This document shows, one piece after another, positions 33,973 through 47,100 of a stretch of DNA of 64,000 bases. The notes under the pieces are model-generated. The model had not been told where the DNA came from and did not search any database. It saw only the letters and a program-made list of their open reading frames with translations. Position numbers and translations under genes: made by a program. Source of the DNA: Owenia fusiformis (taxonomy: Eukaryota > Annelida > Polychaeta > Sabellida > Oweniidae); the NCBI GenBank assembly GCA_903813345.2, contig CAIIXF020000003.1, positions 535,633 through 599,632 of the forward strand, read 5' to 3'. Every line of letters starts with the position of its first letter. Positions within the stretch are counted from its first letter, which is position 1.

Positions 33973-34614
33973 CAGGGTGTCCCGAAAGTATGGGGCCCTC
34001 ACTAGGCAGACATATTCCAATGTCCTCATAGTATGTGTCATATGTCATTTTAAAGCTTATTCAAAGTTACATTGATTTGCCAAGTATCATGCTTTAACTC
34101 CCAAATGGGAAAAAGTTACAGTCATTTTAAAAGTTAGTGTTTTGTCAAAATAAAGTTCAATTTTACACAACATTACTTGTCAATGTGTCCCCTCTTGGCC
34201 ATGTTAACAGCAGCAATCAATTATTTTCAGATATGACCTTAAAACCCCTTCAAATAGGGGTGTGTAATTTTATAACCCTCTTAAAACCTGTTAAGGGACT
34301 TTAGAAGATGTCCATAGAGTTTCTACCCTCACCATTCTCTTTTTCCAACTCAATATCCATCCGACCCGAAAAGAATTGCTGCTGTTAAGATCGCCCGAGA
34401 GGACACATTGACTAGTGCTTTGGTGTAAAATTGAACTTAATTTTGACCAAACACTAAATTTTGAAATGCCTTTTTCCATTTGGGAGTTAAACCATGATAC
34501 TTTGCAAATCAATGAAACTCTGGATAAGCTTTAAAACGATATATGACACATACGTACTAAGAGGACACTAGAATATGTCTGCCTAGGGGGGCCCCATACT
34601 TTTGGGACATCCTG
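33973..34614. mobile_element. mariner-like MITE with CAGGGTGTCCC termini
   Basis: CAGGGTGTCCCGAAAGTATG at the left and its complement (ACTTTTGGGACATCCTG) at the right, flanked by TA. The arms pair over roughly 250 bp. The centre holds a short KRIAAVKIARED-like piece that may be left from a transposase N terminus. Non-autonomous. Confidence 0.75.
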
Positions 34615-34649
34615 TATATCAATGCTAGTAATAATTATACGTCTATAAT

Positions 34650-35124
34650 GATACTTACACGTGTCCGTTGTGTGAAATTGTATACATGATGTATAGATAT
34701 GCTAGTAGTATTCCTATGTCAGCAAATACTGAGAGTACGATAATAGCAGTCTTACTAATACGTCTATAATGATACTTACACGTGTCCGTTGTGTGAAATT
34801 GTATACATGATGTATAGATATGCTAGTAGTATTCCTATGTCAGCAAATACTGAGAGTACGATAATAGCAGTCTTACTAATACGTCTATAATGATACTTGC
34901 ACGTGTCCGTTGTGTGAAATTGTATACATGATGTAGGCTATATATACACTAGCAGTATACGCCAGCAAATACAGAGAGTAATAGAAGTCTTAATAGTACG
35001 TCAATAATGATACTTACACGTGTCCTTTGTGTACGACCGCATATATGATGTATATTAACGCTAGTAGTATTCCTAGGCCAGCAAATGCAGACAGTACGAT
35101 AATAGCAATCTTACTAATACGTCT
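34650..35124 (-). repeat. four tandem units containing the 3' half of the TM1 exon
   Basis: Units start at 34650, 34771, 34892 and 35009 (spacing 121, 121, 117). The last overlaps the real exon; the other three are downstream copies. The first two copies keep an open frame ISKTAIIVLSVFADIGILLA then YLYIMYTISHNGHV and a perfect GTAAGT donor. The third has drifted and has GCAAGT. None has an acceptor in the needed phase, so they look like by-products of tandem duplication, not cassette exons. Confidence 0.8.
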
Positions 35125-35168
35125 ACGGACAACATGCTCTATTTCAGAGTCGGTTGGTGTAATTCCAC
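35018..35168 (-). CDS. receptor exon: linker and first transmembrane helix
   Basis: Acceptor TTTCTACACCTTAG, donor CACGT|GTAAGTATC. It reads GITPTDSEIEHVVRRRISKI then AIIVLSAFAGLGILLALIYI and IYAVVHKGH. The P.D pair, a basic stop-transfer-like RRR, a 25-residue hydrophobic helix and a final basic H..GH match the VP.D......R... TM1 ..H. layout of GABA-B receptors. Exit phase is 2. Confidence 0.8.
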
Positions 35169-38100
35169 CTAAGGTGTAGAAAATGAAAAGTTAACCTCAT
35201 TTCCCATAAAGTGCCACTATACTTACATACCGATAAGATACGTATACACGATGGGTCAAAACATGTCTACCTGTTTTATTTTGCATCTTTACCAATGATA
35301 AATCAGATATATATATATTCTTGATGTAGACAAATAATTAAACATAACAGGTATCGCAAGACAACTAATAAATATAGAGTGCAAATGCCAAAGGGAAAGG
35401 ACCAAACACCAAAAAGCGAACTCTTAGTGTAAATCTGCCATAATTGTTACGCGGAAAATGGCATACATTCATGGTTGCGCGGTATTTGTGATACGGGTGA
35501 ATATACCATACTCACCTGCGATATATGACATATTTCCGCAGTGAATATGCGATACATTGATTTCAGTGAATACCCGATAGTCACCTGCAGAATATGTCAT
35601 ACTCACTTGCGAAATATACCATATACAGCAGGTAAATATGACATATTCCGCAGGTAAAAACGTGACTTGGTTTGATTGGCTGCGAGAATCGACTCTAAAT
35701 GTAAAACAACGCTGGATTACCAATAATTGTTAGTGCGTCGAGTACTAATATATGAATCCTGGATTGATTGGGTAAGTTTATTACATGAGATTGGTGAGTG
35801 ATGTTTCTGCATATGTTGATATAAGTTTTACTTGTTCGTTCAATCGATCCAATTGACAATTGTGTACTCCCATATCACGTTCTCATTGGTTAGTGTGTAT
35901 GCCATATACCGCAGGTGAATCTGTCATACACCGCAAGTGAATATGCCATATTCGTTGCGGAATATGGCATATTTTTGTATTGTGTTTACCGCGTAACAAT
36001 AATTATAAGAAAAATATACCATATACGAGGGTTGTTCCAGAAGTAATGCACTATATGCTAAAACTTTCTTAAATATTATTCTTTTTAGCTGAAATGTTGT
36101 GTATATTGTAGTTGAAGTGGTAGCTGTCATATCCTGCAGTTTCAGCATCATACGCTATGTTAAGTGTTAAAATAGTTGCTATGGCAACATGGGGTGGGGA
36201 AGGATGGGGCTATTCTAATTATGAAAAGCCCTATAGTGTTATTCTATTCATATTTCTTTGTTTTAAATGAGCAAAATGGTTTGGTAAATTGTAAAAAAAT
36301 TGGTATCGATAAGGTGAACTTTTTGAACACACGTTTCTCTTCAACCAGGTATAAAAAAATTCTATAAATTTTACACATCGTCAATTTAATGGTCGTCTTT
36401 TGAATGGTAACAATATAATTTGAAAAATAAATATATGTAGCCTATTTCTCTATATTGTCTTAGAAAACACATCAGACATTTCTTTTGTTCTTGGTATCAT
36501 ATGTTCGGAATGAAATGAAACACCTCATTGGAACAAAATGACATAAACACAACATGCTTGGGTCGCTCAATAAAATAAATACCTTGTTAATGAAACAAGA
36601 GATTTATCTTAATTTTTATCTATTTTGTTTTTTTAATTTAATTTTTTGAATACTTTTTGTCAAATCAACCAAACTTTCCTTTGTATAACTATAGTATTGA
36701 GAGGTCTAAGAAAAAGTTGCATATGCTATTTTGTTCCAACAAGGATCGGCAAGGTATTTTATTTCATTCATTGGAATTGGTAGAAAGGAACAAAGAATTG
36801 CACTAAAAAACAAAAAGTGTTAACAAAAACAGTTATATAATTTATATATAAATAATTTTCGCACGAAATTGTTGTCAATCAGTCAACATTACATAAAGGA
36901 CCGTGTTTTTACAGAATATTTTCAATAATTGGTTTAAGAGAAAAACATTGCTGAATTCATTTCACCATATCGATACCAATCCTTAATTCAGCATGTTGTT
37001 CATCATGCACAAATAACGACAATTAGCATCGTGATGTCCAATAGTCGCACACTCAAATTCAGTCAGAGTCAAGAAATTGTAAAAATAGCTACAATTCTCA
37101 ATCCTGATAAGAAGGCTTTGCGTTCAGCGACCTGATTTCATTTTGGACACTATGCAATATACATCAATTAAATATAGGATGTGCTCCTAGTTATTTAGTA
37201 ACTTGAAACTTGAGCATATTAATTACAGCTACACTAAATGATATTTGTTGATTAATTAGTTGTCATTTTCCCCGAATCCACCAACTTGTTTTAATTGTCA
37301 CATCAACATACAGGGTGGTCAAAAAAACGGCAACCCTAGTTTTTCCTAATATCTCTGTCATTCTAAGGAATACCTCCCTGATATTTTACACATTTGTACA
37401 TCATTCAATTTCCTACCAACCTACCATATTTCATGACCATCGGACTGATAATCACAAGATTAATGTATTTTAAGCAACATGCCCCATAAGGCCACTTTTG
37501 GGCTGTCTGAGCTGGTCTGTTATTCAAATGAACTCCATTTCCAACTTGATGCACTGGTAAACTCTAACAATTATGTATTCTTGGGGAGCCAAGCACTTAA
37601 TGAAGTAGTGGAGATGCACCTTCACACAGACATATGCACAGTTTAGTGTGTTCTCAGAAAATATGGTCCTTTACCTTTAATGATGCCAATGGATATGCAA
37701 TTACTGTCAACATCAAACTCTATTTTGTGATTCCCATTGAGTTCTTGGGGACTTTAGGTGAACCCAGGGAAGTTGAAAGGCAGCAACAGTTGTTCCAACA
37801 AGACAGAACCATACCCCAAACACCCAATGATGCACAATAATGGCTTTGGGACCACTTCAATGACCACATTATCAGCAGTACAACAGACAATGAATGGGCA
37901 CCCCATAGTCCAGATATGGCCCCATTTAATCTTTACCAGTGGGGATACCCCAAAGATAGAATGTAGGGTAATAACACAAGAAAGACATTTGACCTCAAAA
38001 TAAAGATCACATATGTCGTTCAGGCCATACTTGCTGAGGAATGCAGTTATGTCATTGACAGGTTTGGAAAACGTGTGCAGGTTTGCCTACAGCACGATAT

Positions 38101-41100
38101 TGGAAAACTGGGGCACCGTATTTAAAGTGCTGTAACATTACGACTATCAGTCCAATGTTCATGGATTGACACAGTCTAGTATGAAATTGAATGATGTACA
38201 TGTGTGCCAAATATCAGGGCAAAATTTCTAAAAATGACAAAGATATGAGGAAAAATTAGGGTTGCCGTTTTTTTTGACCACCCTGTAGTATTATTAATTG
38301 TAGTGAAAATTCGTCAAATGCGAATAATCAGTATATCGTCAAGAATCATTGATTGAAAATTTCATGGAAAATATCAAATATTGATAAAGTTAGAGCAAAT
38401 AGTGCATTACCCCTGGGACAACCTTCGTCTATACCAAAACCATGATCTAACAGAAACAATGTCTAACACCATTCTCCAATCTAGAATAAATATCACAATC
38501 CAGGACCAAACACCAGGGGCATCGCATTCACACTGAAATCGTTGCAATACATGCTGAAGAAAAATAGAAAACATTGGTAGCCAATATTCATTATATCAAG
38601 AATAGTTGTAGATACAAGTCCTCGTAGAAGATAGTGTAGTCTCAAATGATGAAATCCAGTCACAAAGTCCAGAGACAATTCAAAGGGTCAACATCAGTTT
38701 GCAAAGTCATCCCTGTGATCCATTAAAAACAATAGTTCACAATGATCATTGGGAGAAAACGATTGCTTGTTTTAAGAAAATGCTGATTCTGCTTTGAGAA
38801 AAATTTAAAAGGCTATTTTGTCAGTACAAGGAACTCTCATTAGAAATCTTATTTTTAAAGAAGGTTGATATGTACTGAATCGAACCCATACATCGTTCTT
38901 CTTAACCTTTCTCTATATTCTTTAGAACTCGTATAAATACATTCCCTAATCTTAGTGACCAAAAACTCATTAAACTCATTCTTTTGGTATTTAGAAAATG
39001 CCAATGCTATTTTTATTTGTCCAAATACCCTCCTCAAGTTTCAAATTTTATAAGAATTAGTTTAGAATGTTTTATGGATTATGACGACGGCTTTGTGAAT
39101 GGATGTTGTATTGAATTGCCTATGGACGTCAAGACTGGATTTTGTGTGTCCCACATCATTTGAGACCGAATGCTCTATCTACTCTACAACTATTTTTGGT
39201 GAAATAAGTATTGAGTATCTCTTTTCTATCATTTTTTAACATGTATTGTAATGACTTGAATGAAACGTTCTTTGGTGTTCTGGTCCTGAATTGCGTTAAT
39301 GGGTTTCAATTGGAAGAGGATGTGAGACATTGTTTCTCTTTAAGTTAAATAATGGTTTTGGGATACATATTTTTCTTATGACAGATCTACACTAAGAGCT
39401 TGTTTTTCTTGCTTGGTCTCTTAGAGGTTTTTGGTCTTTGGCTTTGCGCTTAGATATTTTCAAAAGATTCACACATTGCTAGGCAAGGTGTGTCCAATAC
39501 CAGTCAATCAGAACACGCTATTTTGCGTTACTGCATTCCGTTATATAACCAACAATCCACCCTTTCTAGATTCTATTGAAACTAAGTTCATATTTGAGTA
39601 AAATTCCATAAATTGCATCAAAGGAAATAACAAGCTACATGCTAATGCACGACACATGTGAAGTTTTGTATTGTCATGGTGACAATTCGTGATACCGACC
39701 GACAAAAACAGAAGTTACCCTTGCAAAAGTTTTCCTTAAAAATACATTATTCTAGGTCATTTCATATTTTTAAGTGATATTGTATAAAATATTTTGAAAT
39801 GTGTGAAAATAATTTAAGCCCAGACTCGATGCATCTTCCAGGCGTTGTTTCCAAAAAATAAAACTCGATGTTAGCATTTCGTTCAAATTTTGAAAATGCA
39901 ACACCTTCGAGGAATGGACATTCCACAATGCATAGAGAACAGGGCTTAAATCTTTAAATGAATGGCGAAGACAACAAACGCATCTTTCTTATGAACTGGT
40001 CAATCTCGCGTCAATACAAGGGACGTAAGTGTACTGCCTTGGAACCATTTTGGTTCACAGTACTATCAACTGCCACCCCTACTCATTTAAAAAGCTCTAT
40101 ATATATTTATACATAATTTGTGAACTTTTAATTGATTGTACAATTAACATTTGAATATCCTCTGAAAATATTGAAATCAATGCATTTGAAAACATATATA
40201 AATGAAAATCATAAGGCTTTAATTGTATATTATAAAAGTTATTATTACGAAAACATTACCTTTTGACTTCCATATAACGTCAGCGGGTTCTGTCATCGTC
40301 AGGTTTCTCTCTCTCTTATTAAAAAAGCCGATATTGGACAATGTCGCGTTGGCTGTAAGTATGAACATACGAGTATGCTTCAAGGTACTGAAAAGATGTT
40401 ACTATTAGAGAAACGTTAAAAACTATAAGCCGCAACATGGTGACCGATACGGTACATTCACGGTTTCATATTTTGCAAAAATAAAATGTATACAAGGTAG
40501 GTATAATTGACATACCGTCCAATATCCCAACGTAGCTGTCAGTCTGTCTTACTCCAGACGTTTTGTTGTAATAATAAAGACCCTGAAATAGAAAATGCAC
40601 TATTTTGTTTTCAACCTAACTTAGGTTGCAACACTACAAAATGGACTGTAGTTTATATTAAAGAATAAACAACCGTAACAAAGATGCGTTGATTTTATTT
40701 TCCAACCTACATACCCCAAATTCTGCAGTTATATAGTGCCAGGGGTTCTTAATAATAATATAATGTAACAAGTCCTTCAACTTGAATTATATTTCATCTA
40801 AAAGAGAAGTTCAATTGGTCCGCCACCCTATTTGATGATCTATTTTAGTTTTAGTCGCCTTGCTGATATAGCAGTATCAATGAAATGTTAGCTAAGTTTT
40901 TTTCAACCTGTCTTAATTGCCAGCTTTAGTTGAGCAATTTTCTAGATTGGATGCCTTCATACAATCTCCTGGAGACCCTTCCATACCCTATATTCACTGT
41001 GGTTTGCATTAGGGCTATTAGCTTGGCGGTCATCAGGCCATATCAGTTCAGGAACATTTTGAAAATTATGCTTATTTCTCATGGCACACCACATATTTAA

Positions 41101-44100
41101 GTGAGACGATGGTGTCATATTTTGTTCAAATAAAATAGTATAATTCATTATCAATGGCTAGATAACAACCTCAAGTTTCATTTGGTATGCAAATTCTCAT
41201 TTGATATCAAAAATCAAAAAAGTTATAGCATTTTGAAAAAAGTGGCGTTTTTTGGCCCACCCTGTACAAGATATCCAAATTATTGTGCACAAAAGACGAT
41301 TGCTCAATTTTTACTGCTGGACTGTCACATCTGATACCTGTAGCGCGCCAGGGTTGAATAAACCTCACTCACTTAATCACAACTACCATTGCACTGATGC
41401 TGAACTCACTCACTCACTTACATGTATCAACCGACTTACTCTTAGTTGAAGAGACAATTTCCAGATTTGATCATGAACCATTTACCTTTCACAAGAGTCT
41501 GTGCGTGGTTTATTGTCCGCTGCTATTATTTTCATTTAAACGCCAAGGCAAATTGTTTATCTTCAACGTAATGCAACTAATGGGTCAATAAATTGGTTTT
41601 TAATTACAAATAAAATATCTTACCGACACTCCGTCAAACTCCTCTTCAAGAAGATTTTTGTATAGTGATTCTAGTAACGTTTTGTTCTCGTTACTGTTGT
41701 GCTTATAATTCTTTACTTCGTCTATGCCATACTTCTGAATAGTTGTATTGATCGCCAATGCTATTGCCCACATGTTGTCATATAACAGAGCCTGGTAATG
41801 TCTTGCTGTAGAGGGGGTGGTTGGCTTTAGAATATGTGCCAAATCATCATATGTCTACAAAATGTGTACCAAATTATATGTCTACTAAATGCTTATATCA
41901 ACATTAAAAAATCTCGCAATTCAGGTTTTCTTTAAAAAAAATTGGGATCATTCTATGAGGCAACTAATTTATTTATAAAAATATTTGAGAAAATTCACCG
42001 TCCAGATTATGAGAAAAAATAAATGTTTTAATTAAAATTATTAATCATGTTATTCCATTGAATATAATGACTAAATCTGCCATTTAAAAGGTCTAAAACT
42101 AATAAATATAATTCTAATATGATATGTGACGTCACACTAGCTAGAACAATTGATTTACTGGTCTATATTGGAGTATGTATGACCAAAATTCATAAATGCA
42201 AAAAATCGTGTTTCTTGTCTGTTTATCATATTAGAATCGTAACAAAGACCTCGATTTTATGATTTATGTCAAATATATGACCTCAAAATTTATTCTGGCC
42301 ACTGCCAAAGACCTCAATCGCTACGCGATTTCGGTCTTTTAACAATGAACAGAATAAAATTTTCGGTCATATATTACGCCATAAATTATAAAATCTCGGT
42401 CTTTATTCCTTAAGTATATGTCATATTTAAAGTATAAAAAATACATAGTGGTTCCAAAAGGATTAAAATAAAAACTAACAATAAAATAAAAAAAATTCAT
42501 TGTGGGAGTCGTCCCCTAATCCCCCCACCTCTTAGCCAAGCATGATTCCCCAAAGCCTATGGGGAAAGTGATAAATGTGAGGGTTATTTTTTGGTCTATA
42601 TACGATATTGTTTCACGTCCATCTAGAGCTAAGACGAGTGCAGGATTTAGGATGCGCAAACTGATTGCGCAATAGTCAGTGAAGGAATACCTTAAGGTTC
42701 ATTCAAGGGCGAACGTAATATTTGGAACGTGCCTCTTTTGCAATTTAATCTAATCAGTGTTCGGCTTTTTACCGTATACTGTTCTATCAAACAATGCAAT
42801 GAACGGGTGCACGAAGTATATATATTCTGATTAACTATGTCAGCCCAAGCCTATGGACCCTATGATGACTTAGAGCTGAATATGTCAGCAAATGTCAGTA
42901 AAATCGAATTATTCTTATAATTTAATAGTACATGGTATGAAATTCCTAGGACGCGTAATAAAGGAGCTGGTTATGCCGGTAAAACAATGGAGATCGCTCA
43001 TTTGCATAATCACGTGACCTTGTGTTTGCCATAGACTGTTATGGGGACTACGTAAGCAGCGTAACACAGATAAGCAAAAAACACAATCGCTTAAATTACA
43101 TTTCCCTGTTTATTCTGTCTGTATTAACCCGTATTTACATGCCATGTATTAAAATTAATCAATTATGCAGCTATAAATGATGTAGCTATCATCAAACAAA
43201 ACTACGCAACATAGGTCAATAAACTCCAACAATGTCCTTTTCACGTAGTAAAACTTGAGGATTTTCCAGCTTCATCAACGTTTTGAAATGCTCTCAATAT
43301 CCCGTCATTAAAACATCTGCTGCCGTCAACTTCCAGTCAAAGAATCTCGAAAAGCACACTGTAGATCCTCGCACTTCAACGTCATAAACGGAATTCTCAT
43401 ATGCGGCTGATATCACCCCACAAATGAATAAACACAACAGGCCCACGCGTCTCGAACTCCCAACTTCATGGCTACGGTACCCATATAACTCGCTGGAATG
43501 TGCAGGCGCTCATGAACTGTCGGTCAACTCGACAAACTCCAAAAAAGTTTGTTTTCCTAGTTTTCTACACATCCACACATTGCTCAATGATATGCTGCGA
43601 AAAATCCTCTGATTTGCTAAACTGGTTTGTTAATCATATAACACAGTGTAGTCTGGATAATTACCATAGCAATGTCTGAACCCCGAATACAGGCACCGTT
43701 TTTCTTTTTCTACTGTTCCTACCTTGCCAACATCCAAGTTCACATACAGGTTGACAACAAGATACAATTGTTGTCAAGGGAATCTCCAATTAACAAAGAA
43801 CAATGTGCCTTTTCAAGCTTACTCTTACTCCCAGGCCTTAAGTTACACTTACGCCTAGGTTACCATAACATTGTAAAGCCGCAACTCAACTCATAAAATG
43901 ATTCAACTGACTCCAAAGACAAAAAAAATTGCTCATACATAACATTAACAATTTAAGTGATGCAACATTTCAAAATTGACTAATAGTCAATACAATAGGA
44001 TTACTGATGACACAATATTCATGGTCGATTGAAAAAATCAAATCATAAAAAAAAACATTATCCAAAATACTAAAATAATAGATTTATACACTTTACCTTA

Positions 44101-47100
44101 TTCGTTGAAAAATGCCTGTGACCGGTGAATATTCCAAGGGTGGTCGAAACAAATTGAGAACAAACAATAGCTCCTTCAAGAACTTCTAAAGCTTGACTTG
44201 AATTGCACCCGTGGTTAGCCTTATCTATGAGGTCTAAGGTTGTGAAAGGGTAGTAGAAGGCCAATAACACGTGATGTCGTCCGTACAGTCCAAGTTCATG
44301 AAGCTTAATACAATAATCATATTACTAATATTAGGTAAACATAAAGCATTGTAACATACACTTAAAGATTACACTCTTAAAAAATATTACTTGGATTTCC
44401 TTATATTGAGAACTTACTAAAATTACTTAAATAAAATTACTTAAATAATCTTGAACTACTGAACAATTTTTAAATAATTCAAAGTAATTACAAGTAATTA
44501 TAAGTAATTTAAAACAATGATATATATATTAATTAAAACAAAATTAAAATGACTTCACAGGCACTCTGAATTTATGGTGAATTTACTAATGCAAGGAGAG
44601 AAATTGAAATACTTACTGTAGTAATTGTAATACTCATTTACATAATAAAGCAATTAAAAAACTCAAAATGACAATATAAGTAAAACCTAAGTAAAATTAA
44701 GTAAAACTAAGTATCTTACTTTAAGTAATTTTTATACTTGGGAAATACTCAAGTAATTCATCTTTAAGAGTGTACTTGCATAGTTTGAAGATTGTTTGAT
44801 CATTTAGATATTGTCTTACATGACTAAAAATTGTTTCAGAAGTTGTTTGACATGCACTTTTCTGATGTTAGTTTTTCCACAATTTTAGCATTACAAGAAA
44901 TTGTAGATCAACAATCTCATTGTTGATACATTACATCCATTTGCATCCCTTTTTAGCACTAGTATATTTAATATAAACAAGTCGGGCATTTTGAAACCTT
45001 AACTCACATTATAGCTGGTTCTTCAAAAAATGCCAAAACATAGGTAAGTATTATGCAATAATAAGTGCATGTTATGTTTTAAGACTAGATGAAGCAAATT
45101 TCAGTCATTTGATATCCTTATTTTACACTACAGTTTCATTGGTATCTATTACGCCCCTCGAGTAGACTATCCAACACCAATCGATCTCTAAGTTTAAAAG
45201 AACAAACCTAAATGTACATTTTGGAAATGTTAATGTTGATTAATAGATCTCTGAATATATACTATAAAATGTCATTTATATAATTTATATAAATTATTCA
45301 TACCTTGCACAGCACCTTTGCAAAGTCCACCTCCAAAAGCGCAAACGAGACAAATATCCTAAGGCCCTTTAATACAAACATACGATAATGATGTTTGCAT
45401 TTTCAATTGCTTCAGAAATAAACATGTAATAATTTTATTAAATTCAGACAATATTTCCTCACAAATCCTCTTGGCAAGACCGTTAAATTATAATTGTGAG
45501 AGGATGGTAAATGATAAAAAACGATTCAAAAGTAACTTTCTACAGTTGTAATTTTACTTAGATATTGTAAGATTTTTGTTATATTCGACTTTACCTTCAA
45601 TGGTTCCCAAATAACATCGGGTACGTCGTGTGATTCGCTTTCGAACAAAACGTCAGCATATGATTCTATATTTCGGTCAGCTAGTTTCTCCCTGAACACA
45701 CTAGCGGCCTTGTGATAAAGAATATAAATATGAATATATGAAGTAGCTGAAAAGCCTGTTTGAATCAGTTACTGATGCTATGTATATATCCTTGTCAATC
45801 AATTTTTACTTGAGCATTTTTTATAATTGGATCTTTTTGCTCTTGTGTTTCTTAAGAGGGCTATAATACAAAAGTTCAACTATGATAATACGTTCATACG
45901 CTTATAATGTAAATCTGTATTGAGATGGTATACGTCTCTGATTAGTCAAAATCGACAAACAAAATGGCGGACTCAAACTTTTCGAAACACGCTTCGAATA
46001 ATATTATGTCAATTTAATTTTTATGATAGCTTGTTATTTCACATCAAGATGAAGAAGGTGTAAGGAATCGAAGGTGGTACGCAAGAGACATAATTTTGTA
46101 ATTATATATAGTAGTACATTCTAAGTAGTAGAAGAAAGCTCTAAGGAGATTTTTCTATTCTAAGAATATGTTGGCGAGGGGAGTACAGAATTCTAGATGT
46201 GACGAATAGCAGGTATTAATTGCGGTTATGACGTGCACGGACCTGGGGACAATTCGGGAAATGCGGGCTAATCTCAGCTTTAAGTGTTAATATCTGCCTT
46301 ATTTAAAAAGCTAACTATGTGCATTATATATCATTTTGAAGTATTTTTTATTCGCATTTCACTTAAATTATTTTTCCATGAAAAGTGTGATGCGATCTAC
46401 CATATTTTCGAAGTTAAATGTACTCCGACATCGTCAAATACGCTGTAAGGCGTAACATTTCACGCTTACACGGTTCGTTGAAATCGGAATAACTTTTGAA
46501 ATACTGATCAGAATTTTACTAAAATTTCACATTTTATTCATTGAAACATGTGCTTTTATGACGTCATAATTGCCTAGCGGTTACAGTTCAAATCGTCTTA
46601 TATGAACGCTTTTAAGATTTTCAAAATTGTGTAAGGTTTTGAAGGCGAAGGAGACAAGCAATAAGTTTACCTTTATTTAACCTTCTAATTTAGGTCTGAT
46701 TTCAAAAAAAATTTAACTGCACAATATTGTCATGGCGAAATTTACAAAACGTTAACCGATTTCTTTATTTTTCAAATAATAAGAGAAAAAGAGTTGCTTT
46801 TAGAGACTTGAAAAAATGTAACGCATCGATTTTTTACCACAAATTCCATACATATCAATTTTTACTAACGCCCCGAGTGGATTTCCTGACCGTTTTTCAA
46901 AAATCAAAAACATTTTAGAAATATTGTCCTCGAGATCTTGTTGCTCTGTGAATTTTACCAGGATTGAATAAGAATAAAGCATCTTATTTTTAGGTTGACT
47001 AAACTTGACAAAATGTAACGCTTGTCGTTTTTGACGTTATAATGCTGATTGCGCCCTATACTGCCCATTGTATTGTTTTGGTATTTTGACGCCATAATGT

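Larger units (their letters stand above)
36026..38429. mobile_element. mariner-like element with CGAGGGTTGT termini, hosting two others
   Basis: Left end CGAGGGTTGTTCCAGAAGTA and right end complementary (TTACCCCTGGGACAACCTTC), flanked by TATA on both sides. The original interior is small; most of its 2.4 kb is made of two later insertions (36302-36977, 37311-38285). Confidence 0.65.

Noticed and set aside
34771-34891. TM1 copies as mutually exclusive alternative exons
   Set aside because: No acceptor in the phase required by the upstream exon, and the spaces between copies are too short (about 16 bases) for introns.
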